The notes: generated from the letters alone by a model not told the origin. Counted from the stretch's first letter, positions 10,935 to 23,567 are shown. The stretch is 64,000 bases of DNA from Trissonchulus latispiculum (GCA_030248195.1 JASAND010025967.1:49546-113545); one strand, 5' to 3'. A program made the numbers and translations.

Positions 10935-11596
10935 TAATTGTGTAACTAATGGGTTTTAACCCATTTGATTCAGGTGCGGAGGTGAGCATCTATCCTGCCA
11001 GAATCACGCTTCATTGATCCAGTATTTGGAGCCTCAGAGCTATTAATTTGATCAGATAATTATTTGGTATTCAGTCCGGAGAAGGACGTGTTCAGCGATT
11101 TGATTTTGGATCGGACACAGTTGTTTAAGGTACTTTGAGAGTCAGATCGGACGATTTTGCAACGGTTAAGGCAGGAACGATTGCGAATACAGCGCCAGAA
11201 TCTAGTGTGGGCTCTAAAACCTAAAAGAGAGAATTTGACATTTGATTTTGATTGTACTAAATTGAACCCTACTCTTTCAATTCCAAAAGATGAGTTTTAC
11301 TCTGATTTTTGTTATTCTTGCCGAGGGGATTGTTATCCCCACCCTTCTGGCCTAAACTATTTGATATTCTGGAACGAAGATAGGAAGAAAGAAGATAAAT
11401 TAATAATTTATATTAATTAATTGTTGAAGTTTATATAACCGTACCAGGAATCTCCCAACCAGACCGACCCCTGTGTTAGACCCCTCAGGCTTTCCGAATA
11501 GCATCCGGGAATAGTGCGCTGTGTGCTCCGCCACAGGAGATTGGAACAGCATTCTTGGGCTCACCCAAGGACCGGAATTTGCACATACCTGTTAAT

Positions 11597-11645
11597 TATC
11601 ATTATTATTATTATTATTATCATTAATAATTATTATTGTTATCAC
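11597..11645. repeat. (ATT)n microsatellite
   Basis: Interrupted ATT/AAT run. Similar short runs occur at 11960-11985. Short ORFs translating it (poly-Ile or poly-Asn) are artefacts. Confidence 0.85.
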
Positions 11646-12544
11646 TATTCTTATTGTCCTTGTTCTAAAAGGACTGATAAAGAGATAGACCACAAGAACA
11701 CAAGCATATAGGGATAGCACAGAGTCTAGCAGTAGGATAGCATAGCTGAGAATAAGAGTACAGAAAGAGAGGAAGAAGAAGTAACGACGAAGAGTCATAA
11801 TCCAAAGTCTTGTCCCTCAATTAAAAGTAATAAAAAAAAGCTTATCTCAGAACTGGCAACTCTGGCAACCCTATAACCTGTATCTGTATCTGTAAATCTA
11901 TATTCGGTAGAGTATCTCACTCTCTGTTAACAGTATTATCTTTAGCACGTTTTATTTTTGTTATTATTATTATTATTCTATTATATAGTCATTGTACCTG
12001 TTGAGAATTATATTAATTCTTAATAAATTAGAGTGTGCCTTTAGAAAGCGTCTAATCTAGGGCACAGCTGTTGGATAAAGATACTGGATCAGGATCAATC
12101 CTTTCCCTGTACAAGTAAGTGAAGGATCTCGAGTTAGAGATCTTCGTCCCTGATCATTGAAGAAGTCTAGGAGAACAGTCCAGCTATAAATCTTGATCAG
12201 TTTATCAAGATACGTATCGGAACTCACTGTTGTGAACTGATACCGTTCAGTCTTAAAGAAAGACAAGCACCGACCCCGCTTGTCCACCTTCATATCCTGT
12301 GAATCACTCCCCTCCTGTCAAACGAACTCACAACCAAGACCCCACCCGGGTTGGCTACAAGGATACCCGATTTTGGACAAACCACCTTTTGGGAATCCTG
12401 TGTCTAAGTTTGCTGACTTCAGCAGACGCGCCGACCCTCCGTGTAAGGAATCTAGTTGCTACCGGAGCCCTAACCGACTAGGTCAAACAGAAGGCAAAGG
12501 AAAAGCAAATTTTAATTCAGATCAAAGCAACTTCATTACATAAT

Positions 12545-12735
12545 TTCAGTTTCAGTTTCAGTCGTCATCCCAAAATAATTTCAGTTTCAGTTTCAGTTTC
12601 AGTCGTCATCCCAAAATAATTTCAGTTTCAGTTTCAGTTTCAGTCGGTGACGCAAAATAGCTTCAGTTTCAGTCGACAAGGCAAAATAGTTTCAGTTTCA
12701 GTCCGAGTATTAAAATAGTTTCAGTAAAGGAAGTC
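12545..12735. repeat. TTTCAG hexamer array, first locus
   Basis: Runs of (TTTCAG)n separated by short spacers such as TCGTCATCCCAAAATAA, itself repeated. The same hexamer is the subterminal repeat of hAT-like ends at 17512 and 38122. No terminal inverted repeat could be placed here. Confidence 0.7.
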
Positions 12736-12947
12736 ATAGCAAAAAATTAAAATTTCAGTTTCCAAATGTATTTGGTATTTAAAATTGTTGAAGCGCAGTC
12801 TTATTTTTATATCCAAGCTTCTATATCAGTTATAAATAAAACTTCATCTCATATGTATTTTACTTGCAATTCCTTGGTTATACAATCATTTTCTTAGGGC
12901 CTTTTCATAAAAAGCTTAAACGGCTTAGCTTAAACGGCTTAGCTTAA

Positions 12948-13929
12948 GGTGGTGATTCCTTTTGGAGACATCAACTTTGAACCATTAGTACACAACCATT
13001 ACTTGGAGTTAAGAAGCCATTTTTATATCAGAATGCAGCTTAACATTTGCTCTTTCTGACGAATACAATGAAACTAACTTTAGTTCTCGGAAATTATTTT
13101 ACTGCATTTCCGAAGTAATTTAATTTTCCAGATTTTTTGCAGACTTAAGTAAATTTTTTCAGGAGGCATTGGCCACATCATTAGATTCCACTATTAAATA
13201 GCTGGGGACCCTTTTTTAATTATTATGAAACCGCTCTTCGTTATAAAGAAATTAGCTAAAATGTATACGCAACCTTGATTTTGCCTACTTTTCCCAACTT
13301 TGGCAAGCGACCACTTTAGCTAGAAAGCAGCAATCGGGACAACTAAAAAAGGGTCCCTGGGTATTTTAGTGTAAAACACGTCCAGTAAGTGGCAACCATC
13401 TAGGTTGCATAGTGAATGCTCCACAATCGCTGGAAAAAATTTGGTCACGTTTTTGCAAAAACTACAATTTCAATGATAGCAGCTTACGGAGTAGCAGTTA
13501 GAAGATTATAATGTCACGGATAATGTACCTCGACGACACCTTCAAATTGACACCCGTAGTTTAATTTTACGGCTGACGTAGCTCAAGAAATGGCGAATTA
13601 TTTGATTTCTGCAAAAATGGCTAGTTTTCAACGCCAAAATAGGAAAATCGACTATATCTCACGATAGCGAAAAGCTAGAAAGGTACTTTAAAAAGCAGAA
13701 ATGTAGAGCTCAACAGGATCTTTCGAATGAATATAATCATAGTTGTGTAACAACTGCCTAACTGTCAAAAATTGACAAAAAACTCCCTAAACGGAGACGT
13801 CGAAGTTTTGAAGCGGTATTGCGCGGAGGGTGTTAGAATGCCAAAAGAACTCATTTTGGAAAGTTTCATCAAATTTCATCTTGGTTTGAGCCGTCAACCA
13901 ACAATATGTGTCCAAAAGGAATCACCACC
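12948..13929. mobile_element. TTAA-flanked non-autonomous DNA transposon, copy 2
   Basis: Full-length homologue of 1889-2869 lying mostly in the opposite orientation, flanked by TTAA at 12944-12947 and 13930-13933. It inserted in the GTTTAAGCC array, so it is younger than that element. Confidence 0.8.
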
Positions 13930-14159
13930 TTAAAAGGCTTAAATGGCTTAAAAATTCCTTTTCATAAATAATCGGCTTAAATGGCTTAAACGGCTTAAAC
14001 GTTTTTAGCCAGCTTAAACGGCTTAGCTTAAACGGCTTAATTTAAGCCGTTTAAGCCGATTAAGCCGATTATTTATGAAATGGATTTTTAAGCCATTTAA
14101 GCTAAGCCGTTTAAGCTAAGCCGTTTAAGCTTATTATTTATGAAAGTCTTTTGACTATT

Positions 14160-16040
14160 TATATACAAAAGCAACTGAACTTCCTGTTTCATTGTAGCTT
14201 ATATCCTACACCATTTAAGGTACTGGTTCGGGTCGGGTATATTCACCAATCTTTGAAAATTTATTCAGTTCTTGGAGTTCAACAATGATTTGTATAGGAA
14301 TGATTTTAAAGCTAGGAATGTGTTCATTACGCAAAATGAAGTATTTCTGACGTAACTCTACTGTTTGAATTGGACATGTGATAATACAAAAGTAATTTTT
14401 GAACATGGATTTCTCTGAGTGTGGGAAAGCTAAAGAAAAGCTATCACTTCTGGGTTCAAACGAAACGTCTTCCCTAAAAAGTCTGCAAATTTATTCGTCT
14501 TCATGATGCACTCAAACTCAATTCAAATATATACTTTCTATTATATATACGAAATTTTAAAAATGAAAATTGAAAAATTGACTCAAGTTTTCCTTAATGT
14601 ATAAAATAGTTGTATAAAATGGCCTGGGATAACAAGTTTCTACATTTACATTGAAAGATTTACATTGAGAAAAATCATCTGCTTATCTATTTAATGAAAC
14701 CCACTTAATTTTTACACACATAAAAATCCAAATACAGTATATATATATATATATACATCCCGTCGCTCACCCGAAAGGGTTTGGAGTTAAAATAAAAAAC
14801 TTGAGGAGAAATTAGCGCAATTTTTTAATTTTACACTGTTTAGAATGCAACTGTTTATCCTAGATCAATTATTGCATTAGAAAGAAATTTAATGGCACTG
14901 AGGTTTTTACGCTAACACCGCCCCAGTTTGGGTGAGCCGACGGGATGTACTGTATTTGGATGCTTGTATATGTAAAGATTAAAAAACGGAATTAAAAAGT
15001 GGAATTTCAGATAGTTGTTTGGTAGGATTCGGCTATAGCGTCTAATTCTTAGTAGTTTTGCGTAAATTAAAATGTGGTTGACACTAGAAAATTGTTCTTC
15101 CACTTGTACTAGAAACTGCGGCAATAGGTGAGTGATCAGACGAGAAGCAGACTGTCGATTACAAGTCTCTACAGATTGAGTAAAATTTAGGTCAGTTGGT
15201 GCAAGCAAGTATAATTGGTATAACCTCGGGCACCACAAACAGAAACCTTACTGGTATCGCATGCAACCATGCCACTGGAAGAACTAAGCTCTGCTGCGAA
15301 ATAATGTCTTGTTTGGGGCATGCTCGTTTCAATTTCATTTTGCAAATTTTAAATTTAAAATTTAAAATACGCCTCAGCAGCAAAAGCTTACAGAGGATTT
15401 CCAAGAAATATCATATGTAACTACGCTCCCGGAAAAGCTGAGGTTCAACTGGGGAATAATGCCGCCTTAGGGGACTGCTTGTTAAATTTCTTACAGTAGA
15501 ATGAATCTGGATTGTTTTTCATGAGTGAATCATGAAAACGAATAGATTTACAAACTTTCAACAGAATGTCGTTCCGTGACTCAAAACTTGGTGTGCAGCG
15601 CTACCCTCGTGCACACCAGTTTATAACTGGATATCGGAAATAATCCAGAGAGGACCAATGAAAAGTAAGGGATGGATGAGAGAATACTCCGTCCAACGAA
15701 CATGACTCAAAAGATTTCGGGTCTGACTCAAGAAGTGGGTTTGCTAAGGGTACAGCATTACAGTGCAACATTAACAAAGCTGTAAGCTGGAGAATTCATG
15801 TATAACTTTTATAAGCATAAAATAACCTGAGTTAAGTACAAAAAATATTTTTTACTTGAATAGCTAAATAAGAGTGCTATTTATCAAATTGAGGCTGCTT
15901 TTTTAATTATTTACCAGTAGTAAAAATCCTGCCAATAACGCCATTGAATTCTCCACACTGTGAGCTTCAATTTGCTATAAATATCATTGGCATACTCCAA
16001 ATATTAAGGAAGTTATGAACGTTTTAATATTACTACTACC
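14160..16040. other. Unassigned sequence between repeat arrays
   Basis: AT-rich DNA with a short (TA)n near 14740-14755. Two minus-strand ORFs (14912-15238 and 15192-15404, about 108 and 70 codons) were read and match no family I recognise. The region could be the single-copy-like interior of the composite element or host DNA. Confidence 0.4.
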
Positions 16041-16404
16041 ACTGTTTAAGCCGTTTAAGCGCGGTGATTTTACGCGGCTTAAAACTCAGGCAATTTGAAC
16101 TGAATTTTAAGTCATCGGCTTAAACTGCTTAAACTAAAATTATTTATGAAAAGAAGATCGGCTTAAACGGCTTAATTTTAAGCCACTGCATTTTTAAGCC
16201 GGTGTGCTTTTTATGAAAAGGATTCGGCTTAAAGTTTAAGCCGATGGTTATTTATGAAAAGGGTCAGCTTAAACGGCTTAAAGTTAAGCCGTTTAAGCCA
16301 CTTAAGCCGTTTAAGCAGTTTAAGCAGACCACCCTTTTCATAAATAAATTCACTTTTAAGCTAAGCCGTTTAAGCGCTTTTTATGAAATGGCCCTTAGTA
16401 AAGA

Positions 16405-16816
16405 CAAGAGTACATAATGATAAGAGTATGACAAGCGTAACATTCCATGCAGTGAAGGCCAAAACTATGCTATGCGCTCTATCGGCTGACCTCCCCACGA
16501 ATTGACCTCCTCTCACACCGCCCCTACATGGGTACGTGGTCCAAACGGGGGTCGCTCACTACTTTGCATAATTACATGTTGAAATTAATAGCGGCCCAAT
16601 TTGGGGAGGGGGTTTAGCGTGTATGTTTAGCACTTGCATGTAAAGAACGTGCTAAGCGAGTGAGTGACCCCCGTTTGGGACTATGTACCCATATAGGGGC
16701 GGTGTGAGAGGGGGTCAATTCGTGGGGGGGGTCAGCCGATAGCGCGCATAGCATAGTTTTGGCCTTCACTGCAAGGAGTTTTAGGCTTGTCATTCTCTTA
16801 TCATTATGTACTCTTG
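16405..16816. mobile_element. CAAGAG-family MITE with 7-bp duplication
   Basis: A 412-bp element with termini CAAGAGTACATAATGATAAG and its complement, flanked by GTAAAGA on both sides (16398-16404 and 16817-16823). The interior is a long imperfect palindrome: the sequences around 16455-16560 and 16650-16770 are inverted copies carrying GGGGGTCAATTCGTGG-type blocks. Confidence 0.85.
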
Positions 16817-16823
16817 GTAAAGA

Positions 16824-17225
16824 CAAATAAAATATAAGATCCGCTGTGAAATAATTGCTTCCTTTGCTGCATGACTTTCTTTTTAATTAAATATCTAAAA
16901 CAGCTTTGGTGATTTGCTTCAAAGCATAACATCCCTCCAAAATGTATATAATGGTTTTGAGGAAAATAATGATTCATTGCTGTAACTGAATGCTTTGCCT
17001 CTAAAGGCGTAGACTGTAGAGGTGCCACAGCCACGTATGCTTTAAATACTGTATACCTAAAGCAATTGTACTGTAACACAACTTCTTAGTTTTATCTGAT
17101 AAGCTGACAGTAAATGATCTAACAGTAATATATACTGCTATCTAATATATATGATGGCTAAAATTGGACGAATACATTCCATCTTTCGCAAGAAAAACTA
17201 TTATGGGAAAATTTGCAATATCCTT
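16824..17225. other. Unassigned AT-rich DNA
   Basis: Nothing recognisable. A minus-strand ORF of 91 codons overlaps the end of the MITE at 16405-16816 and resembles no known protein. Confidence 0.4.
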
Positions 17226-17229
17226 TTCA

Positions 17230-17512
17230 AGGAACTTAAGCATACGCAGAAACTGAAATGACGATTCTTACACAGAGACTGAAACTATAGTTTCTGTCTC
17301 AGCATGAACTGAAACCTATTTCAGTTCCAGCGAGCAAGAAGAGCTTAAGGTTTTACGCTAGGACTGAAATGGTTTCAGATTATACTAGTTTCAGTTTCAG
17401 TTTCAGTTTCAGTCCTAGAATTGGGATAGTTTCAGTTTCAGTGACTGAAACTGAAACATGTAGAGACTGAAACCTAGTTTCAGTTTCAGTTTCAGTGACT
17501 GAAACATCACTA
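17230..17512. mobile_element. TTTCAG-repeat hAT-like element, right end
   Basis: Dense CTGAAA/TTTCAG repeats end in TGAAACATCACTA, the complement of a TAGTGATGTTTCA terminus (YARNG-type). The left terminus is not clear, so the element is truncated or degenerate. Confidence 0.55.
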
Positions 17513-17794
17513 CTCAGAACTCAACTTAATGCAGAAACGCCGCAAATATCAGTTGAATATATATTGAATTGTCCCGTGGGAATAATATATCGCATGTGTT
17601 TTTTTGGACAGTACTATCAAGAGTGTATAATAGTAAGAGTGAGGCACTCTTACACTAGCATGAACAAATCATGCTAGGTATGCTCGGTGCGTTAACTCGG
17701 GACCCCCCCCCGGGAAATTGTTTCATAATACATTCCTTTGAAATTTTGTATTATGAAACAATTTTTTATCATAAGAAAGGGGGCCGGTGTAAAG

Positions 17795-17890
17795 ATTTGG
17801 CTCCGCCGGGAATCGAACCACGGACCTCCCGAACTGCAGTTGCATTTATCCACAGAAGAGCACATAACTTCTATATCATTGGTGCTCTCT
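17795..17890 (-). repeat. tRNA-derived SINE-like segment
   Basis: On the minus strand a consensus B box (GTGGTTCGATTCCCGG) follows GCACCAATG...GTGCTCTTCTGTGG, resembling a degenerate tRNA. The acceptor 5' strand does not match GGAGCC, so this is not a functional tRNA gene. Confidence 0.4.
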
Positions 17891-17920
17891 GTACACCGGG
17901 GGGAGGGTCCCACTTTGCAC

Positions 17921-19513
17921 TAGTGATGTGGATCGGATCGGCGGATCGGATCGGATCGACCGATCCGGGGTCGGATCGGATCGGATCGGATCGACAAATT
18001 TTCGGATCGGATCGGCCGGATCCGATCGGCTGGATTTTTCCGGATCTCCGATCCGCCAAATGACGCAAAGGTCGGAAGTTTGTACCAATTTTTATAACAT
18101 TACAAAATTTCTTTGAAGAAATTATCAAAATTTTCATCTGAATTTTGTTCAATTGTTGAATTTTTCGTTGTTAATGTGAATTTTTTGATGTTAACGTTTT
18201 GCTTTACTTTCTTTCTCTGTATAAATATATAATTTTTGTCTGCATATGTAAAAACAGTTCAATGGAATGGCTCTCTAATATTTTCTGCTAATTAATTTTT
18301 ACACAGTCCGCTCCGCATTTTAAATTCAGTGACGCTGACTGCCGAGAGTGTGCTTATTCTGGTATGTTTTCTATTAAAGAAATTTTAAATGATAACCATG
18401 TTGTGAGAATTAAAGAAATTAAAATCCGGAAATTTTGAAAAACCAAAAATTCCGAACATTACGGGCAAAATTGGTTGCAAAGGTTGCAAGCATAGGATAA
18501 CGTGGGGGGAAAATGAATGGATGCAGACACCATCAGAACGACAAAAAACTGGCAGGCACCTCGCCGAGACGGAAAAGGTAGACGCCGACCACTAAGCAGT
18601 TTTTACCAAAAATTGCTAATGTTTCAGTAAATTTTAACGATTTTTTCAAAAAATTCTTAAAAATCGCTAAAAATCTTCACTTTTAACTTATCTTGGCCAA
18701 GCATGTTGAAACTTTGTCAATTTTGCATATTTCGGGGTAGACCTTTTTAAACTTTTGGAATTTTTCAGGGATAGGTAAACCATTCGCTTCGCCAGAGTCG
18801 GGAAAGACACCTCCCACAAAATTGGACCCCGTGTTAATGTATATATGTTAATGTACGGTTGTAAGAGCAAAATTATATACGCCGCGGAACCAGTTCTATT
18901 TGATAACGGAAATAAAACTTTCAATTAGCATAAATTTTAGCAAATCATTGAATGTTTTAGATTTTTCGTGAATAAAATCCGGGATTCCAAATTTTTTTCC
19001 TGATTTTAAATGTTTCCTGATTTCCTTTCCGAACGATTTTGAAAATATATATGCATTGCCTAAAAATCTATAAAGCTATAAATGTATTCTTAAGCTTCCA
19101 ATAAATGACCAAAGTTTGTACGCCTATTTTTGGTCTTACACCCTAGTTTCTTCAACGTTTCGTCTTTTTTATATAGTCCTCACTAGATGTTGAACTACCA
19201 AGCAAAGGAAATCTTGTTTTTAAAGGTACATAACTACACAGCATTCTGTAGCTGAAGTTTCTGATACGGACTTTCAAAATAATTCAATAAGATTCCGATG
19301 CGAAGTTTGATCAAAACTTTTGCAAAATAATAGAAAACGGGAAGGTATAGCAGTTTACGTGTCTACAATTGAAAATTAAAATTATGGTCGGATCGGATCG
19401 GATCGGCCCGATCCGGGGGTGGATCGGATCGGATCGGATCGGATCGCCGCCCAATTGGCGGATCGGATCGGTAGGTGATTTTGGCTGCCGATCCGATCCG
19501 ATCCACATCACTA
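17921..19513. mobile_element. hAT-like non-autonomous element with GATCGGATCG repeats, copy A
   Basis: The termini TAGTGATGTGGATCGGATCG and its complement obey the hAT YARNG rule, and CTTTGCAC is duplicated exactly on both sides (17913-17920 and 19514-19521), the 8 bp expected for hAT. Subterminal GATCGGATCG runs occupy about 120 bp at each end. The 1.3-kb interior has no ORF of note and is closely similar to copy B. Confidence 0.88.
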
Positions 19514-20924
19514 CTTTGCACTATCTACACGCTTTCATATAAGCGTGTGTCTGCTCGCTGATTAGCCCATTAGCCTAACATTTACTGTAGGTAATTTATT
19601 AGCTTTTTATTAATTAATTATAACTTTAATTAGGTTAATGCAATTAAAAAACTTATTCGACAACTTCGTAGCATTTTTTCTGCTCTTTCTTATGATAAAA
19701 AATTGTTTCATAATACAAAATTTCAAAGGAATGTATTATGAAACAATTTCCCGGGGCCAGAGTTGTATGCGGGCCGATTTTTCCGGCCCGCGCCCGGCCC
19801 GCAGCCCGCACCTTATGACCGCGGCCCGCAACATTCCGGCCCGCGGCCCGCACACGCGAAATCCGGCCCGCAGGTAACCGCACATAAAAATTGCTTCCTA
19901 TGTAGTACCTACCTGAGCACCAAAACTGATGTATTTTCAAAGATACTTCCGGATTCGGCAAATTTTTCTGTTCGTTTGATTTGAACTTTATTGTCTACCA
20001 ATTTACTGTTCTTAAAGTGGTAACAAAAGCTTGGCTTCCCTTAACTAAAAGGGAATATACGCCATGAAAATTTTTTTGGGCTGGGATTCTGCTCATTTTT
20101 TCAAAAGTTTGTCGCATCCTTGAGAGCGAGTTTCTTTCAGCACCTTAACAAGCTTAACTAACCAGCTATTAATTGTACGAAAAATGAAAATTGGCTTTGA
20201 AAGCGGCGGCGCCGCAGCTGCAGCAAACACACACAGTTTTCCCCACAACGCCGTATGCTGTGGAACTTCACTCGGCTGTTTAAGGTACTGGTTTAGTGGT
20301 TTCCTTTCGGATATTTTTGACTCATACGGCTTTAATCCTTTACTTAAATAGCTGAAACTTTCCAACTATGCTATTAAGTGCTCTTTACCATTCTCGGACC
20401 AGTCCCGCATTTTTAGGTGAATAGATGGTAACTTTAGGTTTTTGCCACTATTCTCTCAGTAAGTAGTTGATACATCGGATTGGTTGTTATGGCTGAAAAG
20501 AGGACACCGAAATGAACATTTTTGCCTTTACAACCTACGAGCTATCTCCAGTGGTTAAGTCAGTATAATCAAAAAACGATTTTTAGGGTCAAAAAATTGT
20601 CATTTTCGAAGAAATCAGCTTTTTCAAAAATACTACCAAATTTTATAGTTTACATTTATCAATGATTATCAGCAGGAGTTGATTGCCTTATACTGGAGAT
20701 TTGGCCGAAAAACAATTTTGGCAAAACTGAGATTATTTTGTTTTAAACATCGATGTCTCAAAAACTACTCGACGGATTCCGGAGATTTTTGGCAGAGTGG
20801 AAATTCGAACTTTTGCGGAGGGATGTTTTTCTTGGTTTTGGCTAGGACATAATGAGTAGCAGGAAAACTCAATGCGCATTTGGCGGATTTTCTCGGCAAT
20901 GAAGACCTGCAGGCAGAGCCAAAT

Positions 20925-21703
20925 CCAAAACAAGTTACCCCTTAAAAGGGGAATAATACCGCCGTAGAGTTTGGGATTTATGTGTTCAACGTATTGTTTG
21001 TTTTCATCATACTGTTCTCGTGTAGGGTGAAGTTAGCTTTTGACTAGTTTCAACTCTCCGACATTTACCGTTTCTGAGACAAAAGAATGGGAGTATTTTA
21101 TTGCCATTTGCCACTGCCAATTGTGAATCTAAAGTTATACCGGAAGAAGGATTCGATATGTGACCGGAACAGTGCCAAGCGGACACCCTAGCCACTACAC
21201 TACTCTGTCTATAGCGATTTTATCGAGTAAACCGCGAGAGAGAAAGTTATCATTTATCTATATATGTTTATTTTAAACAATTTATTTTATCTAAATTCTG
21301 AAGCAAAGCAAACACTAATGAAATAAATACAGTGCAAGCTCAAAATCAGTCGTTGCACACGAAAATTGTAACATCATTTAGCTATTTATTGATCTGTTAA
21401 ACCGCTGCCAATCAATCAAGTGACTGGCAAATAACGCCCGATTTTCGGTAATATTAGAAAAGGCAGAGAGTGATCGTGTGCAAAACAATTTACAGGGCGT
21501 TGAAAATTAACTAAATTGACTGTAATGATGCTCTAAAAATTGCAAAATCCTAGAAAAATTGTTGGCCAAAAAAACCTGCGTAACGGGGACATGTGTTGAA
21601 GATAGGACGGAAATCCTCCGCGCCAAGCAATTTACATGCAAAACATATGAATTCAGATGGGTCAACCCATTACAAGTATACCGCCTCCGGCGGTATAAAA
21701 ACG
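20925..21703. mobile_element. Element with CAAGTaGCCCC-hairpin and CCGCCTCCGGCGG-hairpin ends
   Basis: The left end CAAGTTACCCCTTAAAAGGGG begins with a hairpin and continues AATAATACCGCC. The right end is CATTACAAGTATACCGCC followed by a CCTCCGGCGG hairpin. The same two ends bound the insertion at 23568-25953, and one end is seen at about 26880-26930. Asymmetric ends with terminal hairpins and no inverted repeat recall Helitron-like elements, but the terminal dinucleotides do not fit cleanly. Confidence 0.5.
21003..21215 (-). repeat. tRNA-derived SINE, about 210 bp
   Basis: On the minus strand TAGTGTAGTGGCTAGGGTGT resembles box A and TATCGAATCC resembles box B, followed by about 130 bp of unrelated tail ending ACGAGAACAGTATG. 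The order is that of a Pol III SINE. It is nested in the element at 20925-21703. Confidence 0.5.
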
Positions 21704-23567
21704 TCCCTCAGCCCATATGTCCTTCATATCATGGCGCATACAGTGCTTTTATCCGATTCTAAAGTTTTGAAAAATCGATGTTCAAAAATGTTTGGTCAAT
21801 AATTCAGCTGTCAGATGTCAGTATGTGTGAAACTTTTTCGTTAATTTTGCTAGTTCCGTGAGCTCACCGAATATTTCTCTCAAGAGATACTTTGGTATAA
21901 TAGATTACAAGTTAGACTTGTACATATTCAATACAAATAAAACCTGTAGTTTTCACGGGTTTATATGTTTTACTCAACAGCTACAGGTTATTACTCTGTA
22001 CGCTGATAATGCTAACTGAGTATATAGTGCATGCTGAAGGTATCGAATGGCATAACGAAGTCAAGTAATGTTTAAAATTCTGAAATATTGCCTCCTTTTG
22101 TATATGATTTGGTATGTATGAAATTTCTAGAAAGCAAACTTAGCCCAGGAAAGTAACCAAAATCGGCCCGCGTCGGCCCGCGCGGCCCGCGCGGGTAGTA
22201 AAATTCGGCCCGCCCCGCCCCGCGGGTACCCGCGGCCCGCATACAACTCTGGGGGGGGGGGGGGGGGCCCCGAGTTAACGCACCGAGCATACCTAGCATG
22301 GTTTGTTCATGCTAGTGTAAGAGTGTCTCACTCTTACTAGTATACACTCTTGGTACTATTTATACTAAATAGTAGTGACGTGGATCGGATCGGCGGATCG
22401 GATCGGATTGACTGATCCGGGGTCGGATCGAATCGGATCGACAAATTTTCGGATCGGATCGGCCGGATCCGATCGGCTGGATTTTTCCGGATCTCCGATC
22501 CGCCAAATGACGCAAAGGTCGGAAGTTTGTACCAATTTTTACAACATTACAAAATTTCTTCGAAGAAATTTCTAAATTTTCATCTGAATTTTGTTCAATT
22601 GTTGAATTTTTCGTTGTTAATGTGAATTTTTTGATGTTAACGTTTTGCTTTACTTTCTTTCTCTGTATATTAAATATATAATTTTTGTCTGCATATGTAA
22701 AAACAGTCTAATTGAATGGCTCTCTAATATTTTCTGCTAATTAATTTTTGCACAGTCCGCTCCGCATTTAGTGACGCTGACTGCCGAGAGTGTGCTTATT
22801 CTGGTATGTTTTCTATTAAAGAAATTTTAAATGATAACCATGTTGTGAGAATTAAAGAAATTAAAATCCGGAAATTTTGAAAAACCAAAAATTTCGAACA
22901 TTAGGTGCATAATTGGTTGCAAAGGTTGCAAGCATAGGATTACGTGGGGGAAAATTAATGGATGCAGACACCACCATCAGAACGACAAAAAAACTGGCAG
23001 GCACCTCGTCGAGACAGAAAAAGTAGACCCCTAAGCAGTTTTTACCAAAAATTGCTGTTTCAGTAAATTTTAACGATTTTTTCAAAAAATTCTTAAAAAT
23101 CGCTAAAAATCTTCACTTTTAACTTATCTTGTCCAAGCAAGTTGAAACTTTGTCAATTTTGCATATTTCGGGGTAGACCTTTTTAAAATTTTTGGAATTA
23201 TTCAGGGATAGGTAAACCCTTCGCTTCGCCAGAGTCGGGGAAGACACCACCCCCAGAATTGGACCCCGTGTTAATGTATATATGTTAATGCACGGTTGTA
23301 AGAGCAAAATTATATACGCCGCGGAACCAGCTCTATTTGATAACGGAAATAAAATTTTCAATTAGCATAAATTTTAGCAAATCATTGAATGTTTTAGATT
23401 TTTCGTGAATAAAATCCGGGATTCCAAATGTTTTCCTGATTTTAAATGTTTCCTGATTTCCTTTCCGAATGATTTTGAAAATATATATACATTGCCTATA
23501 AATCTATAAAGCTATAAATGTATTCTTAACCTTCCAATAAATGACCAAAGTTTGTACGCCTATTTTT

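Larger units (their letters stand above)
5830..12300. other. Hairpin-dense region without credible coding sequence
   Basis: About 6.5 kb with no ORF worth calling and a stop-rich TAG/TAA composition, yet with strong inverted repeats every one or two hundred bases. Examples are a GTCTAGGAGGT hairpin at 6706-6732, a 12-bp stem at 8532-8558, a 10-bp GCCGGCAACT stem at 8264-8287, a 12-bp CGACTCGTCCGC stem at 9742-9788, a 12-bp stem at 10720-10751 and GATCTCGAG-type stems near 12128-12150. Separate entries give the best substructures. The density suggests a structured RNA: a long non-coding RNA, or the leader/LTR of a large retroelement. The region behind the giant ORF (55902-58250) has the same look. 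Identity is unknown. Confidence 0.55.
12898..16396. mobile_element. Composite of GTTTAAGCC-repeat elements
   Basis: The outer ends TAGGGCCTTTTCATAAA and TTTATGAAATGGCCCTTA are near-perfect inverted repeats. Arrays of GCTTAAACGGCTTA units follow at 12910-12950, 13935-14150 and 16045-16390. Inside these, ATAAATAATCGGCTTAA-like ends recur in both orientations, so several copies of one family are nested or tandem. A TTAA element (12948-13929) sits within the left array. No flanking target duplication was recognised. Confidence 0.55.
19758..22251. mobile_element. hAT-like element with GCCCGC repeats, nested insertions
   Basis: Left end CAGAGTTGTATGCGGGCC, right end its complement GGCCCGCATACAACTCTG; GGCCCGC repeats lie inside both ends. 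The 8-bp duplication cannot be checked because the right flank is a G run. The interior is interrupted by the CCCCTTTTAGGGG-type element at 20925-21703. A minus-strand ORF at 20093-20365 (90 codons, with an Ala/Pro stretch) is unassigned. Confidence 0.65.
17618..22352. mobile_element. 4.7-kb composite CAAGAG-family transposon with perfect 7-bp duplication
   Basis: Both ends carry a terminal inverted repeat of about 95 bp (starting CAAGAGTGTATA, containing GCATGAACAAA and GCGTTAACTCGGG, ending in C/G runs) with only a few mismatches. GTACTAT flanks it at 17611-17617 and 22353-22359. The interior holds a hAT-like element with its own 8-bp duplication (17921-19513), a GCCCGC-type hAT-like element (19758-22251), SINE-like segments and an inverted AATTGTTTCATAATAC palindrome near both 17710 and 19740. 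No transposase ORF is present, so it was moved by enzymes supplied elsewhere, or grew after insertion by nested insertions. Confidence 0.8.

Noticed and set aside
12545..12735. TTTCAG arrays considered as a CRISPR-like or telomeric repeat
   Set aside because: No repeat-spacer regularity, no cas genes in this eukaryotic DNA, and the hexamer is a subterminal repeat of hAT-like elements at other loci.
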